Position numbers and translations under genes: made by a program. Shown one piece after another: positions 16,303-25,159 of a DNA stretch of 44,931 bases (the stretch's first letter is position 1; each line of letters starts with the position of its first letter). The notes below the pieces were generated by a model, which worked only from the letters and a program-made list of their open reading frames with translations, was not told the origin of the DNA and made no database searches. The stretch spans positions 1 to 44,931 of the forward strand of contig JAVBQY010000008.1 in the NCBI GenBank assembly GCA_031548545.1. Direction: 5' to 3'. The DNA is from UBA932 sp031548545. GTDB taxonomy: Bacteria; Bacteroidota; Bacteroidia; Bacteroidales; UBA932.

Positions 16303-17181
16303 ATGAAAAGTTCCAATCAACAACAAGTACAAGAGGGACGCGATCAGTCTGTCAGGCCAAAATCCGAACGGCCTGTGACCGTTTTTTGCTGTCCGCATTG
16401 CGGTACTGCGGCGCCGGGGCCGGGACAGTTCTGTGAAGAATGCGGCGGAACCTTGCACCAACACAAGTGTTCGCATTGCGGAGCAGGAATCAAAGCGGGC
16501 TCCGAAATTTGTCCGCAGTGCGGTCATGCATTGCAGCAGGCCGTGTGTTCTTTTTGTGGCGCACCCATGAGCCAGCATGATTTGTTTTGCCCTGCTTGCG
16601 GCAACCCGCGTGCAGGGCTTGTCTGTTCAAAGTGCAATGCATTGAATTTTAGAAGTTTTTGCAGAAAATGCAATGCGCCCCTGAATGAGATGGCGCAGCA
16701 AGCCCTGCAGGAGGCTAAAGCCGATCCGGTCTTTCAAAAAGCCGGAGCTTTGGCCGAGGACCTGGCTGTCCTGGAAGACTACCTGCTCTTGCCCGTTTCC
16801 GGAGGAGCGATACAGTCGCCTAATCCATCAGCTAATCCGTTGCCGGCGGCCCGGCCGGCTATCAGCCTCTCTTTTTCCATTAGCAGCCGTGAGGAGGCCT
16901 TAGCCGCCTATCAGCAGAAATCGGCGGAAATGCAGCAATGCCTGGAGGCTATGCACCCTGATGCGGGAATGACCCCGCAGATGCAGCGTAATTATTATGC
17001 TGCCAGGAAAGTAGAAGTAATCACCAAAACAAAAGTTAAAGTAAAACTTGGATGGTTGTGTAATGCTTACGGATGTTATCATGATAATCCCAATGACTGT
17101 ACGGAGCCTTTCAAAGGAGGAAAATGGGTATATGAGGAGCGGGAGGAGATGAGCAGCGCCTGGCAATATGAAAAGAAATGA
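16303..17181 (+). CDS. multi-zinc-ribbon protein, first gene of the phospho-signalling operon
   Basis: The protein has 292 residues and no signal peptide or membrane segment. It starts with four consecutive zinc ribbons, each a pair of CxxC knuckles: Cys30/33 with 44/47, 56/59 with 70/73, 82/85 with 96/99, and 108/111 with 120/123. A helical, Pro/Ala-rich linker follows (about 130-240). The C-terminal about 50 residues hold a second, different cysteine group (WLCNAYGCYHDNPNDC) and an aromatic, acidic tail. Multiple zinc ribbons usually make a protein-protein or nucleic-acid docking scaffold. As the first gene of an operon with zinc ribbons in at least three other products, a scaffold or adaptor role is the likeliest inference. 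No catalytic domain is visible. Confidence 0.88.
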   Translation: MKSSNQQQVQEGRDQSVRPKSERPVTVFCCPHCGTAAPGPGQFCEECGGTLHQHKCSHCGAGIKAGSEICPQCGHALQQAVCSFCGAPMSQHDLFCPACGNPRAGLVCSKCNALNFRSFCRKCNAPLNEMAQQALQEAKADPVFQKAGALAEDLAVLEDYLLLPVSGGAIQSPNPSANPLPAARPAISLSFSISSREEALAAYQQKSAEMQQCLEAMHPDAGMTPQMQRNYYAARKVEVITKTKVKVKLGWLCNAYGCYHDNPNDCTEPFKGGKWVYEEREEMSSAWQYEKK

Positions 17182-17210
17182 GATAGCTATACTATTATAA
17201 TTGCTGACAT

Positions 17211-20200
17211 ATGGGAACGACAACAGATGCAACAGCTGCAGACAGGACCCTGCGTCCCGGAAACGAAAAAACCTTACGTCCTGTAACAGGAAAAACACAA
17301 GCGCCTGCCGTGGATAAAACCATGAAAGCAGGCCATGAAAGCACCTTGAGCCCGGACAGGGATGAGGTAGAGCGGATTGTTCACCGGCATGCAAGCGAAT
17401 TTATCCTGCAGGGAGGGCAGCGTTACCGGGTGAAGCGCGTACTGTCGCAACATACCGGAGAGGCGCAGATCTACCTGGTCGAAAACAAGCGGAAATACTT
17501 TGTGCTTAAACTCTATTATGCCGCTATACAGCCGCCCCCGGATTATACTGTTATGGAAGTTGTGCGGCGTGCGGCCAGTTCGGGCTATCTGGTACCCACC
17601 CTGGAGTACGGGCAGTGGACCGATCCGCAAAGCCGGGAGATACGAATTTATGAGTTAATGGATTATTGTGCAGGAGGTTCTCTTGACAGCCTGCATACCG
17701 TTGGTGACGAAAAATTACTGGGGGATATCGCCCTTAAATGCGGCGCCGCGATGCATTACCTGCACAGGCAGGGGATCATTCACCGGGATGTGAAACCGGC
17801 CAATTTCTTTTTCGGAAAGCCCGGCCACCACATTGATGATTTGTTGCTGGGCGATTTCGGGATCGCTGTACAATGTGATCATACGGGTATTGCAAATGTT
17901 GATTTTCAGTTGCGTACAAAAATATATGCCGCCCCTGAGTATTATTTTTCGGTGGATGGCAAGATTCAGATTAACACCAAGAGTGATTTTTACGCTTTAG
18001 GCATGATGTTGCTGACCTTATGGAACGGTGAAGAACTATTCAGGATCAACGAATATGAATTGATCAACCTCAAGCGTAATGCTAAGCTTCCTTATCCGAA
18101 GGATATGCCGGAGCGGCTTTTGCAGTTGGTCAAGGCCCTGACGCTCGCAGACCCGAATATGCGTGCCGGTTTTCCTGAAATAGAGCGTTGGGCCAGGGGC
18201 GAAAATATATATGACTTGCGGGAGGAGAAGGATGCCCGCCGTCCCTTTACGATCTTGTTTAATGCTTCTAAAAAACAGTCGGCCAATTCAGTAGAAGAGC
18301 TGGTCCGCTTTATGATGGACGACAAAGCCCTTGCCGTGAAATATCTTTATTCCGGGAAGGTATCCAAATGGCTGACCGACAATCTCCGTCCGGAATTGGC
18401 CATACAGGTGGAAACTATAGTCGAGCGCCAGTATCCGAAAGACCAGGATGCCGGCCTTATGGCCTCCTGTTACCTGCTGGATCCGCAATTGCCTTATTAT
18501 GACATCAGCGGCGCCCCCATGGCCGGTAGCCGGGAAATTGCACTGTCCCTCATTACTAATGCGGAGTATTATGCAAAGGAACTGGCGAATAAAAATAACG
18601 CCCTCTTCCTGTTTTTTAATAGCCATGGGGCCGGAGATCTGGTAACGCACTTTACACCTTTATTTAAAAAAGGGAAGGATAACAGTGATGTCTTATACCA
18701 ACTGGTGTATGCGCTTGCACCCCAATTACCATGGGTGATTGTCGATACGGAGGACCATTCCCATTCCTGTCAGACGCCGGATGATATTTTGCAGGTTATT
18801 TATACGCATGAGCCGGATGACTATTCCTGGGAAAGATTGTCCGGAGAAGCTTTTCTGACCTGGTTGTCTCACCGCGACAAGGCGCTGGAAGGAAAAATCC
18901 GCCAACAGCAGGACTGTGGCCGGAGCTGCTGGTGCGTGTTATATAATCTTAGCCCCAGGCTGTCCTACACCTTGCAAATGGATGAGCAGGCTGACGACTA
19001 CTTCTTTACGGCAAAGGATATGGGGCGCTATATGAGCCTGATGATGACAGCCTATTGTTCACATGAGGAGGGGGCGCCGGAGGCTGCATTCGCCGCCCAA
19101 CAACTGGAAATGTTGACAAATATTGATGGCTCTCGGCTGTACTATTACCTGAAGTCCAAGGGTGTTTATGATGATAAAATTGATTGGATCAGGTACTGTG
19201 CGGAAACGGAGTCTAAGGATAATAGCGCTAAGGCCGGTCCTTATGATTGGATCATAGGTGTTTATAAGGCCATTAAGGGGCTTGGCTTCAATCCGTATTA
19301 CTATTTTACGGAAAGTGATAAATATGTGCAGGGGCCGGAAGGCTTATCGGATATTCCGCTTAAAGAACTTAAAGCGGAACTGAATAAGGACAAGAGTACG
19401 TTGAATAGTTGGTTAACCGTATTTTTTCAGGAAGATCCGGCGCTGGATTTAGCTGAAAAATATAGTTACGAGAAAGCTACGGTGCGCTATATGGAATATA
19501 TGAAAGGTATAGACCCGACCTATCCCGATGTCCTGAATTATTTCCGTACGGCCAACGCCGTGCAATCCGCCCGCGCCAAACTGCAACAGCAGCTGCGGTT
19601 CAATGTCTGGTCTAAAATTATTTTTGGCGGATTGTTGTTGCTGATCACAGCAGTCGTCATAGCCGGATTGCTCAACTTTACCATGCCGTTTAAGGAAATC
19701 ATTTCCGGATGGGTCTTCTTCCTGTCGCTCGGCATAGGGGCGTGGACCGGTTACCGGCGCTGGTGTTCGGGCAATAATGGTTTCTTTGTAAGTGTTCTTA
19801 TCGCCGTCGGGCTGTTCGTCGCTTCTTATTTTCTGATACGTTTCGCTTTGGCCGGCCTGAATTATCTAATGGCCGGTCTATTGCTTGCCGGTGCCATTTG
19901 GGTACTGATAAACTGTTACATTAAACATCCTGTTGCTATACGGAGTCACGGCGACCTGCTTCATCCCGGATTTGAGGAACTATGCCTTGAACCCTTGTAT
20001 TTCACTTTTCACGGAACGCCGGGAAGCAGCTTTAAATCGTCCATAGGAGCGCGCAGTAAAAATTATGGCAGACACCTGCAACAAGGGACTAAAAAACTTT
20101 ACCTCCGGGGAGGCTTGCTCTTGCTGGCGGCCTTGATTTGCGGTGCGCTGATCACTTATTTTTCTCCGGCCTTCGGTTTGGAGGGGGCAAAAATGCTGGA

Positions 20201-20546
20201 GGAAAAGCAGCGCTATGAGTCCCTGGAAGGCACGTGGAACGGCTTGTTCGAAGACCGTGAAGCCCGCTTGTATATCCTGAAATCGACTAAAGACGGCGTA
20301 GAAGCTCATATTCAGGTGCACTATAAGAACCAGGCCTCCGAGTCGCTGGACGGCACGATCAACCTCAAGGAGCGTACCTTCCATTTTGATGACCGTTTCC
20401 CGGACAACGGAATGCTGGACGGTGAATACAGTGGCACCATTAATGAAGCGATGAACGGATTAGAGGGGACGTATCAGAACTATAAGACAAAAAAACAAGT
20501 TAAATTCCAATTTACAATACAAAATGAATTGTCAGAGTTGCAATAG
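17211..20546 (+). CDS. Ser/Thr protein kinase with large C-terminal membrane region
   Basis: The protein has 1111 residues. Residues 1-50 are a low-complexity tail with four threonine motifs (TLRP, TLRP, TMKA, TLSP). The kinase domain spans about 60-330 with the ATP lysine K100 (VLKLYY), catalytic loop HRDVKPAN (D193), DFG D215 and AAPEYY. The glycine loop is poorly conserved. A long helical region of unknown family follows (about 345-790), then five or six membrane segments (about 803-905 and 965-987) and a C-terminal beta-rich domain (SLEGTWNGLFEDREARLYIL onward), perhaps lipocalin-like. The FHA and PP2C genes downstream make it the writer of a kinase/reader/eraser set. It overlaps the AAA+ gene by 23 bp, suggesting coupled translation. 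Confidence 0.92.
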   Translation: MGTTTDATAADRTLRPGNEKTLRPVTGKTQAPAVDKTMKAGHESTLSPDRDEVERIVHRHASEFILQGGQRYRVKRVLSQHTGEAQIYLVENKRKYFVLKLYYAAIQPPPDYTVMEVVRRAASSGYLVPTLEYGQWTDPQSREIRIYELMDYCAGGSLDSLHTVGDEKLLGDIALKCGAAMHYLHRQGIIHRDVKPANFFFGKPGHHIDDLLLGDFGIAVQCDHTGIANVDFQLRTKIYAAPEYYFSVDGKIQINTKSDFYALGMMLLTLWNGEELFRINEYELINLKRNAKLPYPKDMPERLLQLVKALTLADPNMRAGFPEIERWARGENIYDLREEKDARRPFTILFNASKKQSANSVEELVRFMMDDKALAVKYLYSGKVSKWLTDNLRPELAIQVETIVERQYPKDQDAGLMASCYLLDPQLPYYDISGAPMAGSREIALSLITNAEYYAKELANKNNALFLFFNSHGAGDLVTHFTPLFKKGKDNSDVLYQLVYALAPQLPWVIVDTEDHSHSCQTPDDILQVIYTHEPDDYSWERLSGEAFLTWLSHRDKALEGKIRQQQDCGRSCWCVLYNLSPRLSYTLQMDEQADDYFFTAKDMGRYMSLMMTAYCSHEEGAPEAAFAAQQLEMLTNIDGSRLYYYLKSKGVYDDKIDWIRYCAETESKDNSAKAGPYDWIIGVYKAIKGLGFNPYYYFTESDKYVQGPEGLSDIPLKELKAELNKDKSTLNSWLTVFFQEDPALDLAEKYSYEKATVRYMEYMKGIDPTYPDVLNYFRTANAVQSARAKLQQQLRFNVWSKIIFGGLLLLITAVVIAGLLNFTMPFKEIISGWVFFLSLGIGAWTGYRRWCSGNNGFFVSVLIAVGLFVASYFLIRFALAGLNYLMAGLLLAGAIWVLINCYIKHPVAIRSHGDLLHPGFEELCLEPLYFTFHGTPGSSFKSSIGARSKNYGRHLQQGTKKLYLRGGLLLLAALICGALITYFSPAFGLEGAKMLEEKQRYESLEGTWNGLFEDREARLYILKSTKDGVEAHIQVHYKNQASESLDGTINLKERTFHFDDRFPDNGMLDGEYSGTINEAMNGLEGTYQNYKTKKQVKFQFTIQNELSELQ

Positions 20547-23500
20547 GCCTAACCGGGATAAAGCGGTATACTGCAAGTGGTGCGGCGAGGGTGTTGTGTC
20601 CGTATCCGACCAGCCATTGATGGAATTGGTGGGCATGGAACAGGTGAAACACCAGTTGCAGGACCTGATGAAAACCTGTGAGATGCTTTCTTTGAGAGCG
20701 AAGAATACAGGGGTGAAAATACGCTTGGGGATGGATATGGTGGTCAGCGGCCGCGCCGGAACGGGGAAGACGAAGCTGGTAGATGTGTTGCAACGCCTGC
20801 TTTATGCTCATGGTGTCATCCGGAAACCGGCGGCTACCATTGTGGATGCGGTCGATTATGAAGAATTTGCCAAAACCGGCGCACAAGCCGGTAATAAGTG
20901 GGAGGAGAATATTCAGAAGGCCAAAGGCGGCCTGCTGGTAATAGAAAACGCCCAAAAGCTGCTGCCGCAGAAATCGGCCGATGATATTAATAAATTGGAT
21001 AAATTGTTCCGGAGCATGGATGAGTGGAACAATGATCCTGTGGTCATCCTCTCGGGTTTACCTGGCTTAAAGGCCTTTATGTTTGCAAACCCAGATGTAT
21101 CCAGTCGCTTTGAATATCATTTTGAGTTAAAGGATTACACGGTAGAGGAACTGACGGAAATTTGCAGTATAAAACTGAGACAGGACTATGGCCTGGCGCT
21201 TAGTGATGATGCCCGCGCCCAGCTGGAAGGGGTGTTTAAGACGGACTTCCGGAATAAAAAGGCGGATTTTGCCAATGCCCACCTGTCGGTGAAAAAGGCG
21301 GCGGATAGCTTTGCCAATGCCATTAAGCGTGATCATGGCGCAAGCCTTGTTTTACCGGAAGATATCCCCGGCATTGCATTCAAACCAAAAACCTATGACG
21401 AGGCCATGGCGGAGCTGGATGAATTTGTGGGGGTGGACGCTATTAAGGAAACGGTACGGAAGCTGATCTACAAGATGGATATAGAGCGGGAGCGGAAGGG
21501 CGATGCGGCCAGGCGTGAAATCAAAGATCATTTTCTCTTCCTCGGTAATCCGGGAACGGGAAAGACAACCATAGCCCGGGTCTTTGCCGATATACTCAAT
21601 GCCTTGGACGTGTTGCCTGTAGGTCAACTGGTAGAAGTGTCGCGCAAGGAGCTGGTCGCCGGATTTGTAGGTCAGACCGCCCTTGCGGTGGAAGAGGTGG
21701 TGGCCAGTGCCATGGGGGGCGTTCTATTCATTGACGAGGCGTATGCGCTGAAACAGGATGAGCAGGACAAGTTTGGCCAGGAGGCGATTGATACCTTGTT
21801 GAAATTGCTGGAGGATAACCGGGGTAAAATGGTGTGTATAGCCGCCGGTTATTCTAAGGAGATGGCCGAATTCCTTACCGCCAACTCGGGTATGGCTTCC
21901 CGTTTCAATGAAACGGTCCATTTCCGTGACTACAATTCGGAGGAACTGACGGAAATTTTCCGGCGCATGATGAAAAAAGACGGCCTGTCGCTTGATGCGG
22001 AGGCGGAAGCCCATATTGCTGCTTTCTTCCGGAAAATGTATATTTCGAGAAACACCAAATCCTTCGGTAATGCCCGCGAAGTGCGGAATGTATTTGAAAA
22101 TGCGAAGAAAAACCAGGGGATGCGCTTGCAGAAATTGCGCGGAACGCCGGAATATACGCCGGAAAGTCTTAGCGTCCTTACCCGGGCCGACATTGAGGGC
22201 GAAGCGTCTTTGAAGGAGAAAAATATAGATGATATCCTGGCCGAACTGGATGAATTTATCGGGATGGACAGTGTGAAAAAGGAAATCCGGGCGCTGGCCA
22301 ATAAGCTGTTGATGGATAAAAAGATGATGGAACGAGGTTTCGGCCATGCCGAGCTGACCAATGTCCATTTGGTGATTACGGGTAACCCCGGAACCGGAAA
22401 GACCAGTGTGGCGCTGAAACTGGGCGAAATTTTCAAGGCGGCAGGGCTCTTGCCTACCTCCAAGGTCGTGGAAAAAGAGCGTAAACATTTGTTGAGTACT
22501 TATATGAATGACACCGCCAAGGTGGTAGACAAGGCCTGCGACGAGGCGATGGGCGGTATTCTTTTTATTGATGAGGCCTATACTTTAACGGCTATGGATA
22601 AGGCCGGCCACCAGGACAAGTCCGGGCAGGAGGCCGTAGAAGCCCTGATGACCCGCATGGTGAAAGATGCCGGAAAATTTGTGCTGGTCTGTGCCGGCTA
22701 CCGTAAGGAAATGGAGGCCTTCATAGACAATGCCAATCCCGGTTTTAAACGCCGCTTTACCTGTTTTCTGCACATTGAGGACTATACGGCGCCGCAATTG
22801 GTGGATATTTTTCTGTTGAATGTAAAGAAAAACGGTTTGTCCGTTACCCCTGCCGCAAAGGACTGTTTGCAACAATTAGTGGCGCAGATGGTGGATGCCA
22901 AAGCGGCCAACTTCGGCAATGCCGGTGAAATGACCAAGCTGCTGGAGCAAGCGAAGATCCGCAAGTCCAACCGTCTCGCGGAATTAGACGGCGCCGGGCA
23001 GGAGATCACGGCAGAGATGTTCCGGACACTGGAGCCGGAGGATATTCCTTATGACGCCCCCAAGGTAATCAATGAAGAAGAATGTTTCCGTGAATTGAAC
23101 GAACTGACCGGTTTGAGGGCGGTAAAACAGACAGTGAAGGAAATGGCGGACTACATCAAGGTGGAGCGCGCCAAGGCCGAGGCCCTGGGGAAAAAATTTC
23201 AGGGCGTCTCCGACCACTATCTTTTTGTCGGTAATCCGGGTACGGGGAAAACAACGGTAGCGCGTATCATGGCCAATATCTTTTGTTCACTGGGCCTACT
23301 CCCGACCAACCATCTGGAAGAAGTGACCCGCAAAGACCTGGTCTCCGGTTACCTGGGCCAAACGGCGCCGCAAACCGCCACCTGCTTTAAACGTGCAGTG
23401 GGCGGCGTATTCTTTATTGATGAGGCGTATGCCTTAAAAAGTGACGGCCAGGGGGATTATGGGCAGGAGGCGACCAATACCTTATTGCCTATGCTTTTGG

Positions 23501-23886
23501 ATTATAAAGGGAAGGTGGTCTGTATTGCCGCCGGTTATCCGCGCGAGATCCAGGCCTGGGTCAATTCCAATTCGGGATTGGCGTCGCGTTTTACGAAAAC
23601 TATTTATTTTGAAGATTATACAGGTGATGAAATGGCGGGTATATTCCTGGGGAAGCTGGCCAAAGACCAACTGACTCTTACGCCGGCGGCGGAAATGGTG
23701 ATGCGGCGCTATTTTGACGCCTTGTATGCCAACCGCTCCCGGAACTTTGCCAATGCCCGCGAAGTAAATAATTATTTTGACCGGGTCAAGAAAAACCAAA
23801 GTGCACGGCTGGCGCCCCTGATGGACGGTCCCGGCTTTGATATACAAGCCTTCACGGTATTGAAGGAGGAGGATTTTAAAGATTAG
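20524..23886 (+). CDS. zinc-ribbon protein with four CbxX-type AAA+ modules
   Basis: The protein has 1120 residues. A zinc ribbon opens it (Cys3, 6, 17, 20). Four AAA+ modules of the CbxX/CfqX (CbbX, SpoVK, EccA) type follow. Walker A motifs are GRAGTGKT at 76-83 and GNPGTGKT at about 341, 620 and 903. The last three have full Walker B motifs (GGVLFIDEAYAL, GGILFIDEAYTL, GGVFFIDEAYAL) and sensor/arginine regions (ASRFN, KRRFT, ASRFT). The first is divergent, with GGLLVIENA in place of the Walker B Asp-Glu. CbxX proteins normally have one such domain and work as hexamers; four in one chain suggests a covalently linked ring. They remodel protein complexes. Its partner here is not known. Confidence 0.93.
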   Translation: MNCQSCNRPNRDKAVYCKWCGEGVVSVSDQPLMELVGMEQVKHQLQDLMKTCEMLSLRAKNTGVKIRLGMDMVVSGRAGTGKTKLVDVLQRLLYAHGVIRKPAATIVDAVDYEEFAKTGAQAGNKWEENIQKAKGGLLVIENAQKLLPQKSADDINKLDKLFRSMDEWNNDPVVILSGLPGLKAFMFANPDVSSRFEYHFELKDYTVEELTEICSIKLRQDYGLALSDDARAQLEGVFKTDFRNKKADFANAHLSVKKAADSFANAIKRDHGASLVLPEDIPGIAFKPKTYDEAMAELDEFVGVDAIKETVRKLIYKMDIERERKGDAARREIKDHFLFLGNPGTGKTTIARVFADILNALDVLPVGQLVEVSRKELVAGFVGQTALAVEEVVASAMGGVLFIDEAYALKQDEQDKFGQEAIDTLLKLLEDNRGKMVCIAAGYSKEMAEFLTANSGMASRFNETVHFRDYNSEELTEIFRRMMKKDGLSLDAEAEAHIAAFFRKMYISRNTKSFGNAREVRNVFENAKKNQGMRLQKLRGTPEYTPESLSVLTRADIEGEASLKEKNIDDILAELDEFIGMDSVKKEIRALANKLLMDKKMMERGFGHAELTNVHLVITGNPGTGKTSVALKLGEIFKAAGLLPTSKVVEKERKHLLSTYMNDTAKVVDKACDEAMGGILFIDEAYTLTAMDKAGHQDKSGQEAVEALMTRMVKDAGKFVLVCAGYRKEMEAFIDNANPGFKRRFTCFLHIEDYTAPQLVDIFLLNVKKNGLSVTPAAKDCLQQLVAQMVDAKAANFGNAGEMTKLLEQAKIRKSNRLAELDGAGQEITAEMFRTLEPEDIPYDAPKVINEEECFRELNELTGLRAVKQTVKEMADYIKVERAKAEALGKKFQGVSDHYLFVGNPGTGKTTVARIMANIFCSLGLLPTNHLEEVTRKDLVSGYLGQTAPQTATCFKRAVGGVFFIDEAYALKSDGQGDYGQEATNTLLPMLLDYKGKVVCIAAGYPREIQAWVNSNSGLASRFTKTIYFEDYTGDEMAGIFLGKLAKDQLTLTPAAEMVMRRYFDALYANRSRNFANAREVNNYFDRVKKNQSARLAPLMDGPGFDIQAFTVLKEEDFKD

Positions 23887-23898
23887 GAGGATGGTAGT

Positions 23899-24396
23899 AT
23901 GAGTGAAATGCTGAAATGTCCGGCCTGCAGCGCCGAGATAGAAAATGATAGCTGGTATTGCGACCAGTGCGGCGGTGAATTGAAGTTATGCCCTGCTTGC
24001 CGGAAATTCGGCCGGGGGAATTTCTGCGGACAGTGCCGGGGAAGCAGGATGGTGCCGGCTAAGGATGCGGCGGCTACGGCTGCTGAGGTGCCGCCCTTGG
24101 CCGGTCCCCGCTACTTGTTTTCTGCGGCTTTGAATGCCCGTCTGGAGTTGAAAGACGGTGCGGTGGTAGGACGGCGGGCAGGGGATTATGTGTCTGTGTT
24201 CGGTACACAGGGCTATATCTCCGGAACCCATGCCCGTATACAGCGAAATCTAGGTTCAGGGCTTTGGGAAATTGCAGACCTGGGTTCTTCTAACGGCACT
24301 TTCCTGAATGGCCGGCAGCTGGCCGCTAACCAGCCGGCCGCCTTCAAAAAAGGAGATGTGATTACTTTTTATGATATAAAATTTACGGTAGAATAA
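23899..24396 (+). CDS. zinc-ribbon / FHA-domain protein
   Basis: The protein has 165 residues. Two zinc ribbons are at the N-terminus (CPACSAEIENDSWYCDQCG and CPACRKFGRGNFCGQC). An Ala/Pro linker follows, then a forkhead-associated domain (about 80-165) with the core VVGRRAGD, SGTHARI and DLGSSNGTFLNG, which carries the Arg, Ser, His and Asn that grip phosphothreonine. It should read threonines phosphorylated by the kinase two genes upstream. A clear Shine-Dalgarno AGGAGG (23885-23890) sits 8 nt before its ATG. Its stop is one base before the ATG of the PP2C gene. Confidence 0.94.
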   Translation: MSEMLKCPACSAEIENDSWYCDQCGGELKLCPACRKFGRGNFCGQCRGSRMVPAKDAAATAAEVPPLAGPRYLFSAALNARLELKDGAVVGRRAGDYVSVFGTQGYISGTHARIQRNLGSGLWEIADLGSSNGTFLNGRQLAANQPAAFKKGDVITFYDIKFTVE

Positions 24397-24397
24397 T

Positions 24398-25159
24398 ATG
24401 CTGTTGAAAGCAGATATCAACTGCAACATCGGTTGCCTCCGGCAAAATAATGAAGACATGATTTTGCTGGGCGGCGGGTTATTCCGGGACAGGGCGCAGA
24501 AGCAGACGGTGGAACTTTCCGGAAAGGCCCGTTTTGCGGCTGTTGTGGCCGATGGGATGGGGGGGCATAATGGGGGTGAAGTGGCCTCCGAGATGGCGCT
24601 CCGGCGGTTTAATGATTTTGTGGAGCGGCTTCCTGCGGCCGTGGAGGCAGAAATGCTTGTGCAACTCCTCAAACAATGGGCCAGGGATATGCATCATTGC
24701 CTTATGGAAAGGAGCAGGATGGAGGCCGGTCTTGAAGGTATGGGCACTACTTTTTGCGGCTTGCTGTGGTATGAGCGTTGTGTACTGTCCATACATGCCG
24801 GAGATAGTCGCTTATACCGTTTCCGCAGCGGTGTCCTTAAACAGCTTTCGCTTGATCATTCGATGCGTGAGCGGCATGGCGCCGGCCATCCGTCGAATGA
24901 AATTTATAATGCGCTCGGCGCCGGTGAAGACGCCTTTGCCGATGTGGAAGAGCTGACAGGCCGTTTACTGGAGGATGACTATCTGCTGCTTTGCTCGGAT
25001 GGCCTGAGTGATATGCTGCCGGATGAAAGGATCGGCGCCTTAATGGCCGCCGGGCCCTCGGCAGGCCGGCTGGTGGAGGCGGCGAGACAGGCCGGCGGAA
25101 AAGACAATATCAGTGTAATTCTAATACGGATCATTAATACAACTACAGATTATGAGTAA
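24398..25159 (+). CDS. PP2C-family Ser/Thr protein phosphatase
   Basis: The protein has 253 residues, a stand-alone soluble PPM/PP2C domain. Metal-binding and core motifs appear in order: RQNNEDM, ADGMGGHNGGEVAS, GMGTTFCG, HAGDSRLYRF, LCSDGLSDML and GGKDNISVIL. The Asp residues in these motifs bind the two Mn/Mg ions. It should remove phosphate placed by the operon's kinase. Its ATG is one base after the FHA gene stop, and its end overlaps the next gene by 8 bp, so the reader, the eraser and the next membrane protein are translationally linked. Confidence 0.95.
   Translation: MLLKADINCNIGCLRQNNEDMILLGGGLFRDRAQKQTVELSGKARFAAVVADGMGGHNGGEVASEMALRRFNDFVERLPAAVEAEMLVQLLKQWARDMHHCLMERSRMEAGLEGMGTTFCGLLWYERCVLSIHAGDSRLYRFRSGVLKQLSLDHSMRERHGAGHPSNEIYNALGAGEDAFADVEELTGRLLEDDYLLLCSDGLSDMLPDERIGALMAAGPSAGRLVEAARQAGGKDNISVILIRIINTTTDYE

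Noticed and set aside
21724..22488. 254-codon minus frame inside the AAA+ gene
   Set aside because: It lies antisense to a strongly conserved AAA+ coding region; its codon pattern is that of the opposite strand.
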